From Polyangium jinanense (GTDB taxonomy: Bacteria > Myxococcota > Polyangia > Polyangiales > Polyangiaceae), in the NCBI RefSeq assembly GCF_028435365.1, contig NZ_JAGTJJ010000028.1, forward strand, positions 1 to 64,000: a stretch of 64,000 nt of DNA, written 5' to 3'. The position numbers and the translations under genes were made by a program. Each line of letters opens with the position of its first letter. Positions within the stretch are counted from its first letter, which is position 1. Positions 54,142 through 61,861 of this stretch are shown one piece after another. Under the pieces are notes generated by a model. It did not search any database. It saw only the letters and a list, made by a program, of their open reading frames with translations, and had not been told where the DNA came from.

Positions 54142-55698
54142 ATGGCGAGCAACGTCCAGCAAGATCCCGCGGCGCAGCAGTGGTCGGGACCCAAGTCGAA
54201 GAAGGAGATCCTCGGCCATCCGGCCGGCCTCTTCGTGCTCTTCACCACGGAGATGTGGGAGCGGTTCTCCTACTACGGCATGCGCGGCCTCTTGAAGCTG
54301 TACCTGGTGAACTACCTGTTCGTCACGTACCGCCAGCGATTCCAGGGCCAGGCGTACGACGCGACCGGCAACCCGGGTGATGTCTTCGGCTGGAGCGTCA
54401 TCCGCGGGTTCTTGCCCGACGTCGATCCCGCCACGCTCACGCAGTGTGTGAACGAGAAGGTGGGGCTGCTCGTCCAGGGGGATCCGACGAGGAACATCGC
54501 GCCGATGGCCGCGGACATGGCGCAGTCCGTCGCGCAGCAGACGTGCTCGATGCAGCCAGTCGCCTCGGCCATTTACGGCTGGTACACCGGCCTCGTCTAC
54601 CTGACGCCGCTCTTCGGCGGCTACATGGCTGACCGTTACCTCGGCCAGAAGCGCTCCGTGTATCTCGGCGGCGCGCTCATGGCGCTCGGGCAGTTCGTCC
54701 TCTTCGGCGCCGAGAACCTCTTCTTCCTCGGCCTCCTGCTCCTCATCATCGGCAACGGCTTCTTCAAGCCGAACATCTCGACCCAGGTCGGCAACCTCTA
54801 TCCGCCCAACGACAAGCGCCGCGACGGCGCGTACACGATCTTCTACATGGGCATCAACCTGGGTGCGTTCCTGACGAACCTCGTCTGCGGCACCCTCGCC
54901 CAGAACAACGGCTGGCGGTACGGCTTCCTCGCGGCGGGCATCGGCATGGTGCTCGGCCTGCTCATCCAGTTCTTCTTCGGGCCGAGCACGCTCGCGCCGG
55001 ACACGCTGAAGAAGCGCGAGGACAGCAAGGGCGAAGCCCAGGCCGTGGTGAAGGAGGAGAACGAGGGGCAGCGCATGGGCGCGCTCGTCATCCTCTGCGC
55101 GCTGAACATCATCTTCTGGGCCGTCTACGAGCAGCAGGGCAACACGATGCAGACCTGGGCCGACGAGAAGACCGTCTGGCCCGTGATCTTCGGCTTCCAG
55201 ATCCCCTCGACCTGGTTCCAGTCGTTCAACCCGTTCTTCATCTTCCTCTTCGCGCCGATCCTGGACCGCATCTGGGCGGCGCAAGCGAAGAGCGGCAAGG
55301 AGATGTCGAGCGTCACGAAGATGGCCGTTGGCTGCATCATCCTCGGCCTGTCGTTCATCGTGATGGTCGGGGGCGCGCAGATGATCGGCGGGGGCAAAGG
55401 CAGCGTGATGTGGCCGCTCGTCTGCACGGCGCTGCTCACGATCGGCGAGCTTTACCTGTCGCCGATCGGGCTGTCGCTCGTGACGAAGGTGTCGCCGGTG
55501 CGCTTCGTGTCGATGATGATGGGCATGTGGTTCATGTCGAGCTTCTTCGGCAACATCCTGAGCGGCTACATCGGCATCCTGTACACGAAGTGGTCGCCGA
55601 CGAACTTCTTCCTGCTGCTCATGGCCCTCGGCGTCGCCGCCGGCCTCGCGATCGCGGCGTTCAACAAGCCGCTGCGCAAGGCGATGGGGAATCACTGA
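54142..55698 (+). CDS. POT/PTR-family proton-coupled oligopeptide transporter
   Basis: A 518-residue inner-membrane transporter of the major facilitator superfamily. The POT signatures are TTEMWERFSYYGMRGLL near the N-terminus, YLTPLFGGYMADRYLGQKR, and FFYMGINLGAF-like FYMGINLGAFLTNL. About twelve or more membrane segments follow. The family imports di- and tripeptides with protons. There is an unusual ~75-residue hydrophilic insertion after the first membrane segment (about residues 60-140), with two Cys and Asp/Gln-rich stretches, that would face outside. A long charged linker (KKREDSKGEAQAVVKEEN) separates the halves. Confidence 0.92.
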   Translation: MASNVQQDPAAQQWSGPKSKKEILGHPAGLFVLFTTEMWERFSYYGMRGLLKLYLVNYLFVTYRQRFQGQAYDATGNPGDVFGWSVIRGFLPDVDPATLTQCVNEKVGLLVQGDPTRNIAPMAADMAQSVAQQTCSMQPVASAIYGWYTGLVYLTPLFGGYMADRYLGQKRSVYLGGALMALGQFVLFGAENLFFLGLLLLIIGNGFFKPNISTQVGNLYPPNDKRRDGAYTIFYMGINLGAFLTNLVCGTLAQNNGWRYGFLAAGIGMVLGLLIQFFFGPSTLAPDTLKKREDSKGEAQAVVKEENEGQRMGALVILCALNIIFWAVYEQQGNTMQTWADEKTVWPVIFGFQIPSTWFQSFNPFFIFLFAPILDRIWAAQAKSGKEMSSVTKMAVGCIILGLSFIVMVGGAQMIGGGKGSVMWPLVCTALLTIGELYLSPIGLSLVTKVSPVRFVSMMMGMWFMSSFFGNILSGYIGILYTKWSPTNFFLLLMALGVAAGLAIAAFNKPLRKAMGNH

Positions 55699-56047
55699 CA
55701 CGCGCATGTAGCGCCTTTGCTGGGGCGTTGCCCCAGGCCCCACCAGGGGCTATCCGCCCCTGGACCCGGGGCCTGCGCAAGCGCTGGACTCGGGTCGATG
55801 AACTGCGCGATGCGCAGTTCATCGAACAGGCCGAGGCAAGAGCAGCTACGCTCCTGCCAACCAAAACAGTCGCGCTGCCATTTCGATCGGCAACGCCGTC
55901 CGTGGTCTTGCCACCGGCCTGTGGGAAGAACTGCGCATCGCGCAGTTCTTCCCCAAATGGTCCAGGGCTTGCCCTGGTTCGGGTCGAGGGGCGAACAGCC
56001 CCCGCGGGGTCCGGGGCGGCGCCCCGGCGCGACGCCCCCAAGAAAAG
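55699..56047. repeat. Dispersed palindromic intergenic repeat, copy 2
   Basis: This 349-base gap between convergent genes contains no gene but is full of hairpins. GAACTGCGC/GCGCAGTTC arms with a GAT loop lie at 55800-55820. A perfect 14-bp stem GGGAAGAACTGCGC/GCGCAGTTCTTCCC with an ATC loop lies at 55923-55953; its core is the reverse complement of the first. GGGGC-GTT-GCCCC and GGGGC/GCCCC stems lie at about 55721-55762. The region matches the window start: 55802-55841 with 1-40, and 55958-56035 with about 135-222. Confidence 0.78.
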
Positions 56048-56515
56048 TCAGAAGTGCACGACGCCGTAGTAAACCCGTGCGTTCCCGGGCTGCGGGACGT
56101 AGAAGTCCTGGGCGGTTCTCCCCGCGCGCATCGTGATGCCCTCTTCGGTCCAGAATCGCGCCACCATCGTGTAGGGCGCGGAGACACGTGGTCGATGCTC
56201 GGGGTGAACCTGGAAGGTCACGAGCTTCCCGCCCTCCTCGTCGAAGCAACCGTTTGGAGAGAGCGCGAGCTCGTATACGTAACACGCGGATGTCGGCGTG
56301 GCCGTAACCGTGCATGTCCCTCGTGACGAGGAAATCGAGACGCAGGGCTTGCCATCGAGGAGCAAATCGATGCGTTTGGGGAGAGGGGTCGAGAAATAGA
56401 CGTGCATGGTCGCCAGGTCGCCGGTATCGTCCGGCGCATAGGCGAGGGCGTGAGCGTACGAGAAGAGCGCGACGGCAGCGGAGAGCGGCACGAGCACTGT
56501 AGCGAGCGGGTACAC
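56048..56515 (-). CDS. Hypothetical secreted protein (155 aa)
   Basis: A GTG start at 56515 opens a signal peptide (YPLATVLVPLSAAVALF, cleavage near AHALA), followed by a ~130-residue beta-rich domain with RIDLLLDGKPCVSISSSRGTC, YVYELALSPNGCF and VTFQVHPEHRP. Four Cys suggest two disulphides. No family is recognised. The same frame is open for a further 1.3 kb upstream, but that part is not protein-like. It is divergent from the lipoprotein at 56579 with a 63-bp gap, and its 3' end borders the palindromic repeat. Confidence 0.65.
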   Translation of the reverse strand: MYPLATVLVPLSAAVALFSYAHALAYAPDDTGDLATMHVYFSTPLPKRIDLLLDGKPCVSISSSRGTCTVTATPTSACYVYELALSPNGCFDEEGGKLVTFQVHPEHRPRVSAPYTMVARFWTEEGITMRAGRTAQDFYVPQPGNARVYYGVVHF

Positions 56516-56578
56516 GTCGAGGGCCGATGCAATGACGATGCCCCGAATAGGCGCCGGGGCCCCGGCGTCGCCTGCGGG

Positions 56579-57439
56579 ATGCTGCTTGCCGCTTCGTGGG
56601 ACACGCGCGCGCTTCTTCTCGTCACGCTGCTCCTCGGCTGCACGCACGAGGACGCGTCGAGAGCGACCCCCAGCGACGCCGCCGCGAGCGCGCCGAGCAG
56701 CCCGCCCTCGGCCGTCGTGACGCCCGCGCCGTCCCCCGCACCGTCTCCCGCGCCTCCGCCGAGCGCTGCCCCTCCGAACGCGGACACGGGCGCGGCCGAA
56801 ATTCAATCCTGCGACCCTGAAAAGCCTCCGCCGATTCCCTCGCCTGATACCAGGCTTTATGCCACCTGGCGGACGTTCCCCGTGGACCTCGGGGCGCACG
56901 GCGGCGCCGGGAAGCTCCGCGTGCTCGAGGATTCGCGCCTGACGCGGCCCGGGGCCGTGCGCGTCGGCACGCACCCTGTCCTGCCGCCCTGCGATTTGCT
57001 CCCGAGCCGGGTGGAGCTGATCGACGAGAAGGGCACCACGCTGCAGGTCGAGCGCTTCTGGCCGGAGCTCGACGTCGAGCTGCGAACGATGGGCCCGGGG
57101 GCGGTGCTGATCGAGACGATCGAGCGCGTTCGATGCCTCGCGAGCTGCTGGTGCGGCGACGGGCACGCGTTCTTTCGCATCCAGGACGGGCGCCTCGTGC
57201 CGCACGAGGGGCGCGTGGTGGAGCGTCGGCCCGCCGCGGGCACGCCCGGCGTCGGGGCGATGTTGAAGGCCAAGCCGGTCACGCACGGCTGTTACGAGAG
57301 CTCGAGCATCGAGGCCCCGCCGGGCCGGCCTCCCGTGCTCGTCGTGAACCGCACGGCGATGGGATCGTTCGTCACGGCGCAGGAGCGGCACTGGTTCGAG
57401 GACGGCGCGTGGAAGGCGAGCATCGTGGAACGGAAGTAG
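56579..57439 (+). CDS. Hypothetical lipoprotein (286 aa)
   Basis: The signal peptide ends in VTLLLGC, followed by a ~60-residue Ala/Pro/Ser linker rich in SPAP units. The C-terminal domain (~80-286) is beta-rich, with six or more Cys (IQSCDPEKP, LPPCDLL, VRCLASCWCGDG, HGCYESS) and a final HWFEDGAWKASIVERK. I do not recognise the family. The ATG at 56579 is chosen because it opens the signal peptide; in-frame sequence upstream overlaps the divergent gene. It is followed 54 bp later by a small secreted-protein gene on the same strand. Confidence 0.75.
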   Translation: MLLAASWDTRALLLVTLLLGCTHEDASRATPSDAAASAPSSPPSAVVTPAPSPAPSPAPPPSAAPPNADTGAAEIQSCDPEKPPPIPSPDTRLYATWRTFPVDLGAHGGAGKLRVLEDSRLTRPGAVRVGTHPVLPPCDLLPSRVELIDEKGTTLQVERFWPELDVELRTMGPGAVLIETIERVRCLASCWCGDGHAFFRIQDGRLVPHEGRVVERRPAAGTPGVGAMLKAKPVTHGCYESSSIEAPPGRPPVLVVNRTAMGSFVTAQERHWFEDGAWKASIVERK

Positions 57440-57493
57440 CGCGCGGTTGACGCTGGCCGCCGGGGCCCCAGGAAATCCGAGGGGAGGTGCCCG

Positions 57494-57817
57494 ATGAGAA
57501 TGCGTCCGTGGGTGCTGGCCTGGGTGATGGGGGCGGTGGTGGTCGGCGCGGGCGTTGAGGCACGCGCGGAGGATGCGGAGGAGGTCGACGCGGAGAGCGA
57601 GGTGCTCGAGGAGGCGTCGGATGCGCTCTTCGCGCAAGGCATTTGCGAGCGGTGCCTGCGGATGTGCGCGATGGGACGGTGTTTGCCCATGTGCATGCGG
57701 ATCCGGTGCGCGGCGCCGGATTGGTGGAACCGGGTGTATCCGCCGGACTTGTGGTGGCGGGAGGAGCCTCGGCCGGGGGTGCGGGTGCCGGGGGTGCGGG
57801 TGCCGGGCGGGAGCTGA
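57494..57817 (+). CDS. Small secreted cysteine-rich protein (107 aa)
   Basis: A signal peptide (WVLAWVMGAVVVGAG, cleavage near ARA) is followed by an acidic helix (EDAEEVDAESEVLEEAS) and a dense Cys/Met/Arg cluster, CERCLRMCAMGRCLPMC then RIRC, six Cys in about 25 residues. A Trp-rich WWNRVYPPDLWW and repeated GVRVP units end the protein. GGGGAGG precedes the ATG. The Cys/Met pattern could bind a metal such as copper or form a knotted disulphide fold; this is a guess. No family recognised. Confidence 0.65.
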   Translation: MRMRPWVLAWVMGAVVVGAGVEARAEDAEEVDAESEVLEEASDALFAQGICERCLRMCAMGRCLPMCMRIRCAAPDWWNRVYPPDLWWREEPRPGVRVPGVRVPGGS

Positions 57818-57861
57818 CACGCTCTTTGCCTCCGGCCGCCCTTGCGCTACGCCTCCCGCCC

Positions 57862-58839
57862 ATGTCCTCCCTCCTCGCGCCCTGGACCCGCCCGCGTGAC
57901 CCGTCGGAAAAGCCCCTCCTCGCCGTGGGCACGATGAACTTCGGCAAGCGTACGCCCGAAGACGAGAGCATCCGGCTCGTGCATCACGCGCTCGATCGCG
58001 GGCTCACCCTCTTCGATACCGCGAACGCCTACGTCGATGGAAACGCCGAGCGGATCCTGGGCAAGGCGCTCGCCGGGCGGCGCGACCAGGCCCTCGTCGC
58101 GACGAAGGTCGGGTTCGGGCGGACCGCCGGCAAGCCCGAGGGGCTTTCCCGAGCGCGGGTGCTCGCCGCCATCGACGAGAGCCTTGGGCGGCTCGGGATG
58201 GAGTTCGTCGACGTGTATTACCTCCACGTGCCGGATCCCGCGACGCCCATCGAGGAGACGCTCGACGCCGTGCAGACACTGCTCGCGTCCGGGAAGATCC
58301 GAGCGTGGGCCGTGTCGAATTACGCCTCCTGGCAGGTGCTCGAGATGTTCCACCTCGCCGCGCAGCACGGCATGCCGAGGCCCGTGATGTCACAGGTGCT
58401 TTACAACGTGCTCATCCGCCAGCTCGATCTCGAATATTTCCGGTTCACGAAGAAGTACGGGCTGCACTCGACCGTGTACAATCCGCTCGCAGGAGGGCTG
58501 CTCTCGGGCAAGCACGCGCCTTCCGCCGAGCCGACGAAGGGGTCGCGGTTCGAGAAGAATCCGCTGTATCAGCGAAGGTACTGGACCGACCGGTTCTTCG
58601 AGCTCGCCTCCGCCTATCGCGAGGTCGCCGAGAGCCACGGGATGACGCTCGTCGAGCTCGCCTACGCTTACGTCGCGGGGACGCCGGGCGTGGATTCGAT
58701 CCTCGTCGGGCCCGGGTCGATCGCGCACCTCGACGCCGCGATCGACGCCTGCGCGAAGGAGCTGCCCGCCGAGGCGCGGCAGAGGGTGAACGAGCTCTAC
58801 CGCGATTTCCAGGGGACCGACGCGAGTTACGCGCGATGA
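57862..58839 (+). CDS. Aldo/keto reductase
   Basis: A 325-residue AKR-superfamily oxidoreductase (TIM barrel, NADPH dependent). The catalytic tetrad is visible: Asp and Tyr in FDTANAYVDGNAE, Lys in LVATKVGFG, and His in DVYYLHVPD. The C-terminal cofactor-binding region reads VDSILVGPGSIAHLDAAI. Members reduce aldehydes or ketones; substrate unknown. Start at the ATG before SSLLAPW; the long open frame upstream is not protein-like. The stop overlaps the start of the PhyH-like gene by 4 nt (ATGA), so the two enzymes are translationally coupled. Confidence 0.92.
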   Translation: MSSLLAPWTRPRDPSEKPLLAVGTMNFGKRTPEDESIRLVHHALDRGLTLFDTANAYVDGNAERILGKALAGRRDQALVATKVGFGRTAGKPEGLSRARVLAAIDESLGRLGMEFVDVYYLHVPDPATPIEETLDAVQTLLASGKIRAWAVSNYASWQVLEMFHLAAQHGMPRPVMSQVLYNVLIRQLDLEYFRFTKKYGLHSTVYNPLAGGLLSGKHAPSAEPTKGSRFEKNPLYQRRYWTDRFFELASAYREVAESHGMTLVELAYAYVAGTPGVDSILVGPGSIAHLDAAIDACAKELPAEARQRVNELYRDFQGTDASYAR

Positions 58840-59639
58840 ATTTCCTCGCGAAGGAGGCCTCGGCGGCGTCTGTGGAGGCGGCCCTCGCCGAGCTCGCGGA
58901 GGTCGGGTTCGCGCGGCTCGGGCGCGTGCTCTCGGACGAAGGCATCACCACGCTCGCCGCGCGGGCCGATGACCTCATGCTCGGGCGTGTCGTGCACGAA
59001 GGGCTGTTTTTCCAGCACGACGCGGAGAGCGGGCGATACGAGGACCTGAAGCACGGGAAAGGGTGGATCGGCCCCTCGATCCATTATCGGAAGCTCGAAA
59101 AGCTGGAGAAGGATCCCATCTTTCGAGCTTTCCTCGGCAATGCGCTCTTCGAGCGGATCACGCGGGCCATGACCGATGGGTCTGTCTCGCTCTATCGCGC
59201 GGTCCTGTTCAACAAGGCGGCGCGGGCGGGGACGGCGCTGCCGTGGCACCAGGATGGAGGGAGTTTTTGGGGGCTTGATCGAGCGCCGCTCGTGCAGATC
59301 TGGACCGCGCTCGACGACGCGCCGGCCGAGGCGGGGTGCGTGGAGATCGTGCCGAGGTCGCATCTCGGCGGGCTCGCGACACCCCTCGGCGGGGTGATCC
59401 CGGACGACGTGACGCGCAAAGCCGAAGCCGAGGCGCATTCCGTGCTCGTGCCCGCGCGCGCCGGGGAGGCGATGCTCATCCACAATGACGTGTGGCACCG
59501 GTCGGGGACGAACACGACGGACCGGCCGCGGCGCGCCATCACCGTGTGTTTTTTGCGCGGCGAGACGCGGTGCATGCGCAAGCGGCGGGCGCCGCGGACG
59601 TTCGAAACGATCTTCGAGGCCCGTCAGCCGATTCCCTGA
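58836..59639 (+). CDS. Phytanoyl-CoA dioxygenase (PhyH) family protein
   Basis: A 267-residue Fe(II)/2-oxoglutarate oxygenase. The iron facial triad is His and Asp in LPWHQDGGSFW plus the distal His in LIHNDVWHRSGTN; the Arg that binds 2-oxoglutarate lies in PRRAITVCF. Helical N-terminal region ~1-80. Family members hydroxylate varied small molecules, including secondary metabolites, so phytanoyl-CoA itself is unlikely to be the substrate. It is coupled to the aldo/keto reductase, suggesting successive oxidation and reduction steps. The 3' end overlaps the convergent STAS-like gene by 16 bp. Confidence 0.88.
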   Translation: MNFLAKEASAASVEAALAELAEVGFARLGRVLSDEGITTLAARADDLMLGRVVHEGLFFQHDAESGRYEDLKHGKGWIGPSIHYRKLEKLEKDPIFRAFLGNALFERITRAMTDGSVSLYRAVLFNKAARAGTALPWHQDGGSFWGLDRAPLVQIWTALDDAPAEAGCVEIVPRSHLGGLATPLGGVIPDDVTRKAEAEAHSVLVPARAGEAMLIHNDVWHRSGTNTTDRPRRAITVCFLRGETRCMRKRRAPRTFETIFEARQPIP

Positions 59640-60061
59640 CGGAACGAGCCGGCCCAGCGGAAGGCGTCCGCGGGGATGACGAAGACGCGGCCGAACTTCG
59701 GCGCGTGCGCCTTGAGGAGTCTCTGGAGGCTCATCATCTGGAGGGCGTCGTCCGCGGAGACCAGCGCGATCCGCCGCGAGGCCCCTTCGAGCGCGCCGAA
59801 CATCTCCCCGAGCGCGGCATCCGTGGTGGGGCCCCAGGCGATCGTGACCTCGCGAAGGTCCAGGACGGCGCCACGCACGCGCGCGGTGGGCTCGCGGGCG
59901 ATGCGCTGGAACACGCCGACCATCTCGCGCGCGTAGGCCGCGCCGACCTCGCGGCTCACGTCGGGCCGGCGCCAGACGCGGCACGCGGCCACGCCGTCCC
60001 CGAGGGTCATGCTGTAGTTGCCGCCCTCCGCGTATACCTCTCGATCCGGCTCCGACGACAC
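59624..60061 (-). CDS. STAS-like domain protein, hypothetical
   Basis: A 145-residue cytoplasmic protein whose pattern (GGNYSMTLGDGVAACRVW, then RGAVLDLREVTIAWGPTTDAALGEM, then RRIALVSADDALQMMSLQRLL) suggests a STAS/SpoIIAA-like fold, as found in anti-sigma-antagonist-related proteins. The conserved phosphorylated Ser of true antagonists is not obvious, so it may be a structural relative. Start is taken at GTG 60061, which keeps the first strand; ATG 60010 is an alternative. It overlaps the convergent PhyH gene by 16 bp and follows the LamG lipoprotein gene by 31 bp. Confidence 0.65.
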   Translation of the reverse strand: MSSEPDREVYAEGGNYSMTLGDGVAACRVWRRPDVSREVGAAYAREMVGVFQRIAREPTARVRGAVLDLREVTIAWGPTTDAALGEMFGALEGASRRIALVSADDALQMMSLQRLLKAHAPKFGRVFVIPADAFRWAGSFRQGIG

Positions 60062-60092
60062 GCCTCGAAGCAAACGGGAAATTCGGGGGTTG

Positions 60093-60983
60093 TCAAGGAC
60101 GGAGCAGGCAACGGCCGTCCGACCAGCGCCCGCCCGCGTCACCGCAGATCTGCGGCTGGCTGCGGGCTTCGCGCCACCAGAGGATCTCGTCCATCGTGCC
60201 GGCGAACGGGAAGATGCCCTGCTCGCGGCGGCCGATGAAGAGGTCGGACCGGAGCGGGCCGAGGAAGCCGCCTTTGTACGTATTGGTGAGAGCGCCGTTG
60301 ATGTAGAGCGCAAGGGTGCGGCCGTCGTTCACGTAGGCGACGTGGGTCCACGCGCAGACGGGGAGCACACCACAATCGCTGCCCACGTTCGTCGTGCCCG
60401 TGGACGCTCGCGAGAAGATGAGCTGAATGCCGCCGCAGCACGCCTGCATGGTGACGTTGTCGTCGCTGTCGCCGGTCCCGCGGCTGACGGTCGAGCCCAC
60501 GGTGAGGGGCTTGTCGAGCTCCGGGGTGATGCGGACCCAGAGCTCGATGGTCGCGGCGGTCGTGAAGTCGAGGCCGGGGGACGCCGGGACGCGGACATGG
60601 CCGCCGGAAAACGAGAGCCCGCGTCCCACGCGTCCGGGCGCGCCGCGAACGAGGCCCGAGCTCGTGGCGGTGCCGTGATGGCCATGGCCGGAGCTGTCGA
60701 GCACGGGGCCGTCGGTCTCCTCGAAGCGATACCAGGCCGCAAGTCCTGGCGGCGCAGGGCCGAGGAAAGGAGCGGGCAGGGGCGCGGTGGCGGCGCTGCA
60801 ATCGTCCGCGGCGATCTGCTTGGTGTGGGCCTGCGGAGGTGATGGGGCGTCTCCAGCGATTTCGAGCGGCGCCGCGGAGGTGGTCGGGGAGGTGGGATCG
60901 GGCGGCGGCGGGAGGGCCGTGGCGCATCCGAGGAGCGGGACGGCGAGGAGCAGGGTCGGAAGGAGGCGCGGCGCAAAGGACAT
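60093..60983 (-). CDS. LamG-domain lipoprotein
   Basis: A 296-residue lipoprotein with lipobox VPLLGC and a Pro/Thr/Ser linker. Residues ~85-270 form a concanavalin-A/LamG jelly roll: LAAWYRFEETDGPVLDSSG, LSFSGGHVRVP, TIELWVRITPE, WTHVAYVNDGRTLALYING and FAGTMDEILWW. Such domains bind carbohydrate or protein at the cell surface. Two Cys pairs flank the fold (QACCGG; QICGDAGGRW and DGRCLL). The ATG at 60983 opens the signal peptide. It is divergent from the DUF3592 protein at 61089. Confidence 0.85.
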   Translation of the reverse strand: MSFAPRLLPTLLLAVPLLGCATALPPPPDPTSPTTSAAPLEIAGDAPSPPQAHTKQIAADDCSAATAPLPAPFLGPAPPGLAAWYRFEETDGPVLDSSGHGHHGTATSSGLVRGAPGRVGRGLSFSGGHVRVPASPGLDFTTAATIELWVRITPELDKPLTVGSTVSRGTGDSDDNVTMQACCGGIQLIFSRASTGTTNVGSDCGVLPVCAWTHVAYVNDGRTLALYINGALTNTYKGGFLGPLRSDLFIGRREQGIFPFAGTMDEILWWREARSQPQICGDAGGRWSDGRCLLRP

Positions 60984-61088
60984 CGCGGATCGAGCATCCG
61001 TCGAGGGAGTGAGGTTAGTCAAGCCACGGGGATGGAAATCGAGAGCGCACTGCCGCATCATGCGGCGCATGCATCGCGAGGTGCACTG

Positions 61089-61610
61089 ATGGGCAAACGT
61101 GACCGCTCTTCGCAGGGAATCGCGATCATGATCACCGTGATCGGCTGCATTCTCCTCGTATTGCCGTGGATCCTCCGGAGCCAGGCAGAGGGGCGCGCGG
61201 AGCGGCTCGCGCGCATGCGTACGTTCTCCGAGGCGACGTGCACGCTCGAGGACATCGTCTGGGGAGATCCGAATCCGAAGTCCGGAAAGACGCGGGTTTC
61301 GGTCGACTATCGGGTGCACGTCCCGGGGCAAGCCGGGACGTTCATCGCGAGCGGGTTCTCCTGGGAAGGGATGGAGGTCGACAACGCCGTGGCAGCGGCG
61401 AGGAAGCTCGAGCTGCTCCCCGGCAAGCGGGTGCCGTGCTGGTACGATCCAGCCGAGCCGACGGACGCGTTGCTCGTCCAAGCGCGGGCAGAGAGACCGC
61501 CGTCGGTGAGCCTCGGGCTCATGCTGGGGCTCTCGGCCGTGGGGCTCCTGTTCGCCGGGGCAGGGATCGCGACGTTGCGCACGAAAAAACGCGGCGCGGG
61601 CGACGATTGA
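61089..61610 (+). CDS. DUF3592-like membrane protein
   Basis: A 173-residue protein with two membrane segments, ~11-29 (IAIMITVIGCILLVLPWIL) and ~139-160 (LGLMLGLSAVGLLFAGAGIA), enclosing an extracytoplasmic beta domain. The domain carries ATCTLEDIVWG, VSVDYRVHVPGQAGTFIASGFSW, LLPGKRVPCWYDPAEPTDALL, the last being the hallmark of DUF3592 proteins (C-x-Y-D-P). Function is not established. The ATG at 61089 is preferred to an upstream in-frame ATG at 61032 that overlaps the divergent gene's upstream region. Confidence 0.85.
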   Translation: MGKRDRSSQGIAIMITVIGCILLVLPWILRSQAEGRAERLARMRTFSEATCTLEDIVWGDPNPKSGKTRVSVDYRVHVPGQAGTFIASGFSWEGMEVDNAVAAARKLELLPGKRVPCWYDPAEPTDALLVQARAERPPSVSLGLMLGLSAVGLLFAGAGIATLRTKKRGAGDD

Positions 61611-61830
61611 GAGGGGTTTCTCAGCCCCCGGAAGCCGTCCGCAGCCCCTCCGAGGGGGTTTCTCAGCCCTCGGAAGCTGCCCGCAGCCCGTCCGGGGGGG
61701 TTTTTTAGCCCTCTGGCGCCTGTTCCCGACCCGGGAAGGGGGGTTTGGGAGCCCCGAGACGCCCGTCGACAGCCTGCCGGGGGGGGTTTTTCAGCCTCCG
61801 GCGGGTCCTGCCGGGGCCGGCGGGGCTCGC
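61611..61830. repeat. Tandem array of a 42-43-bp unit, five imperfect copies
   Basis: A unit of the form GGGGGTTTCTCAGCCC(C/T)CGGAAGC...GCAGCCC-N-TCCG recurs with GTTT positions at 61616, 61658, 61700, 61743 and 61786 (spacing 42, 42, 43, 43). The first two copies are closest; later ones diverge. Each unit can form small GC-rich stems and ends in a G-run then a T-run. It begins right after the DUF3592 stop and occupies most of the gap to the convergent Dps gene. Confidence 0.82.
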
Positions 61831-61861
61831 TCGCTGGAAAAGCGAGCGTTCTTCGATCCGT

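Noticed and set aside
56516..57820. Extension of the 56048-56515 gene to a 590-residue protein
   Set aside because: The upstream part is antisense to a lipoprotein gene and is Arg/His/Pro-rich; the GTG at 56515 opens a clear signal peptide.
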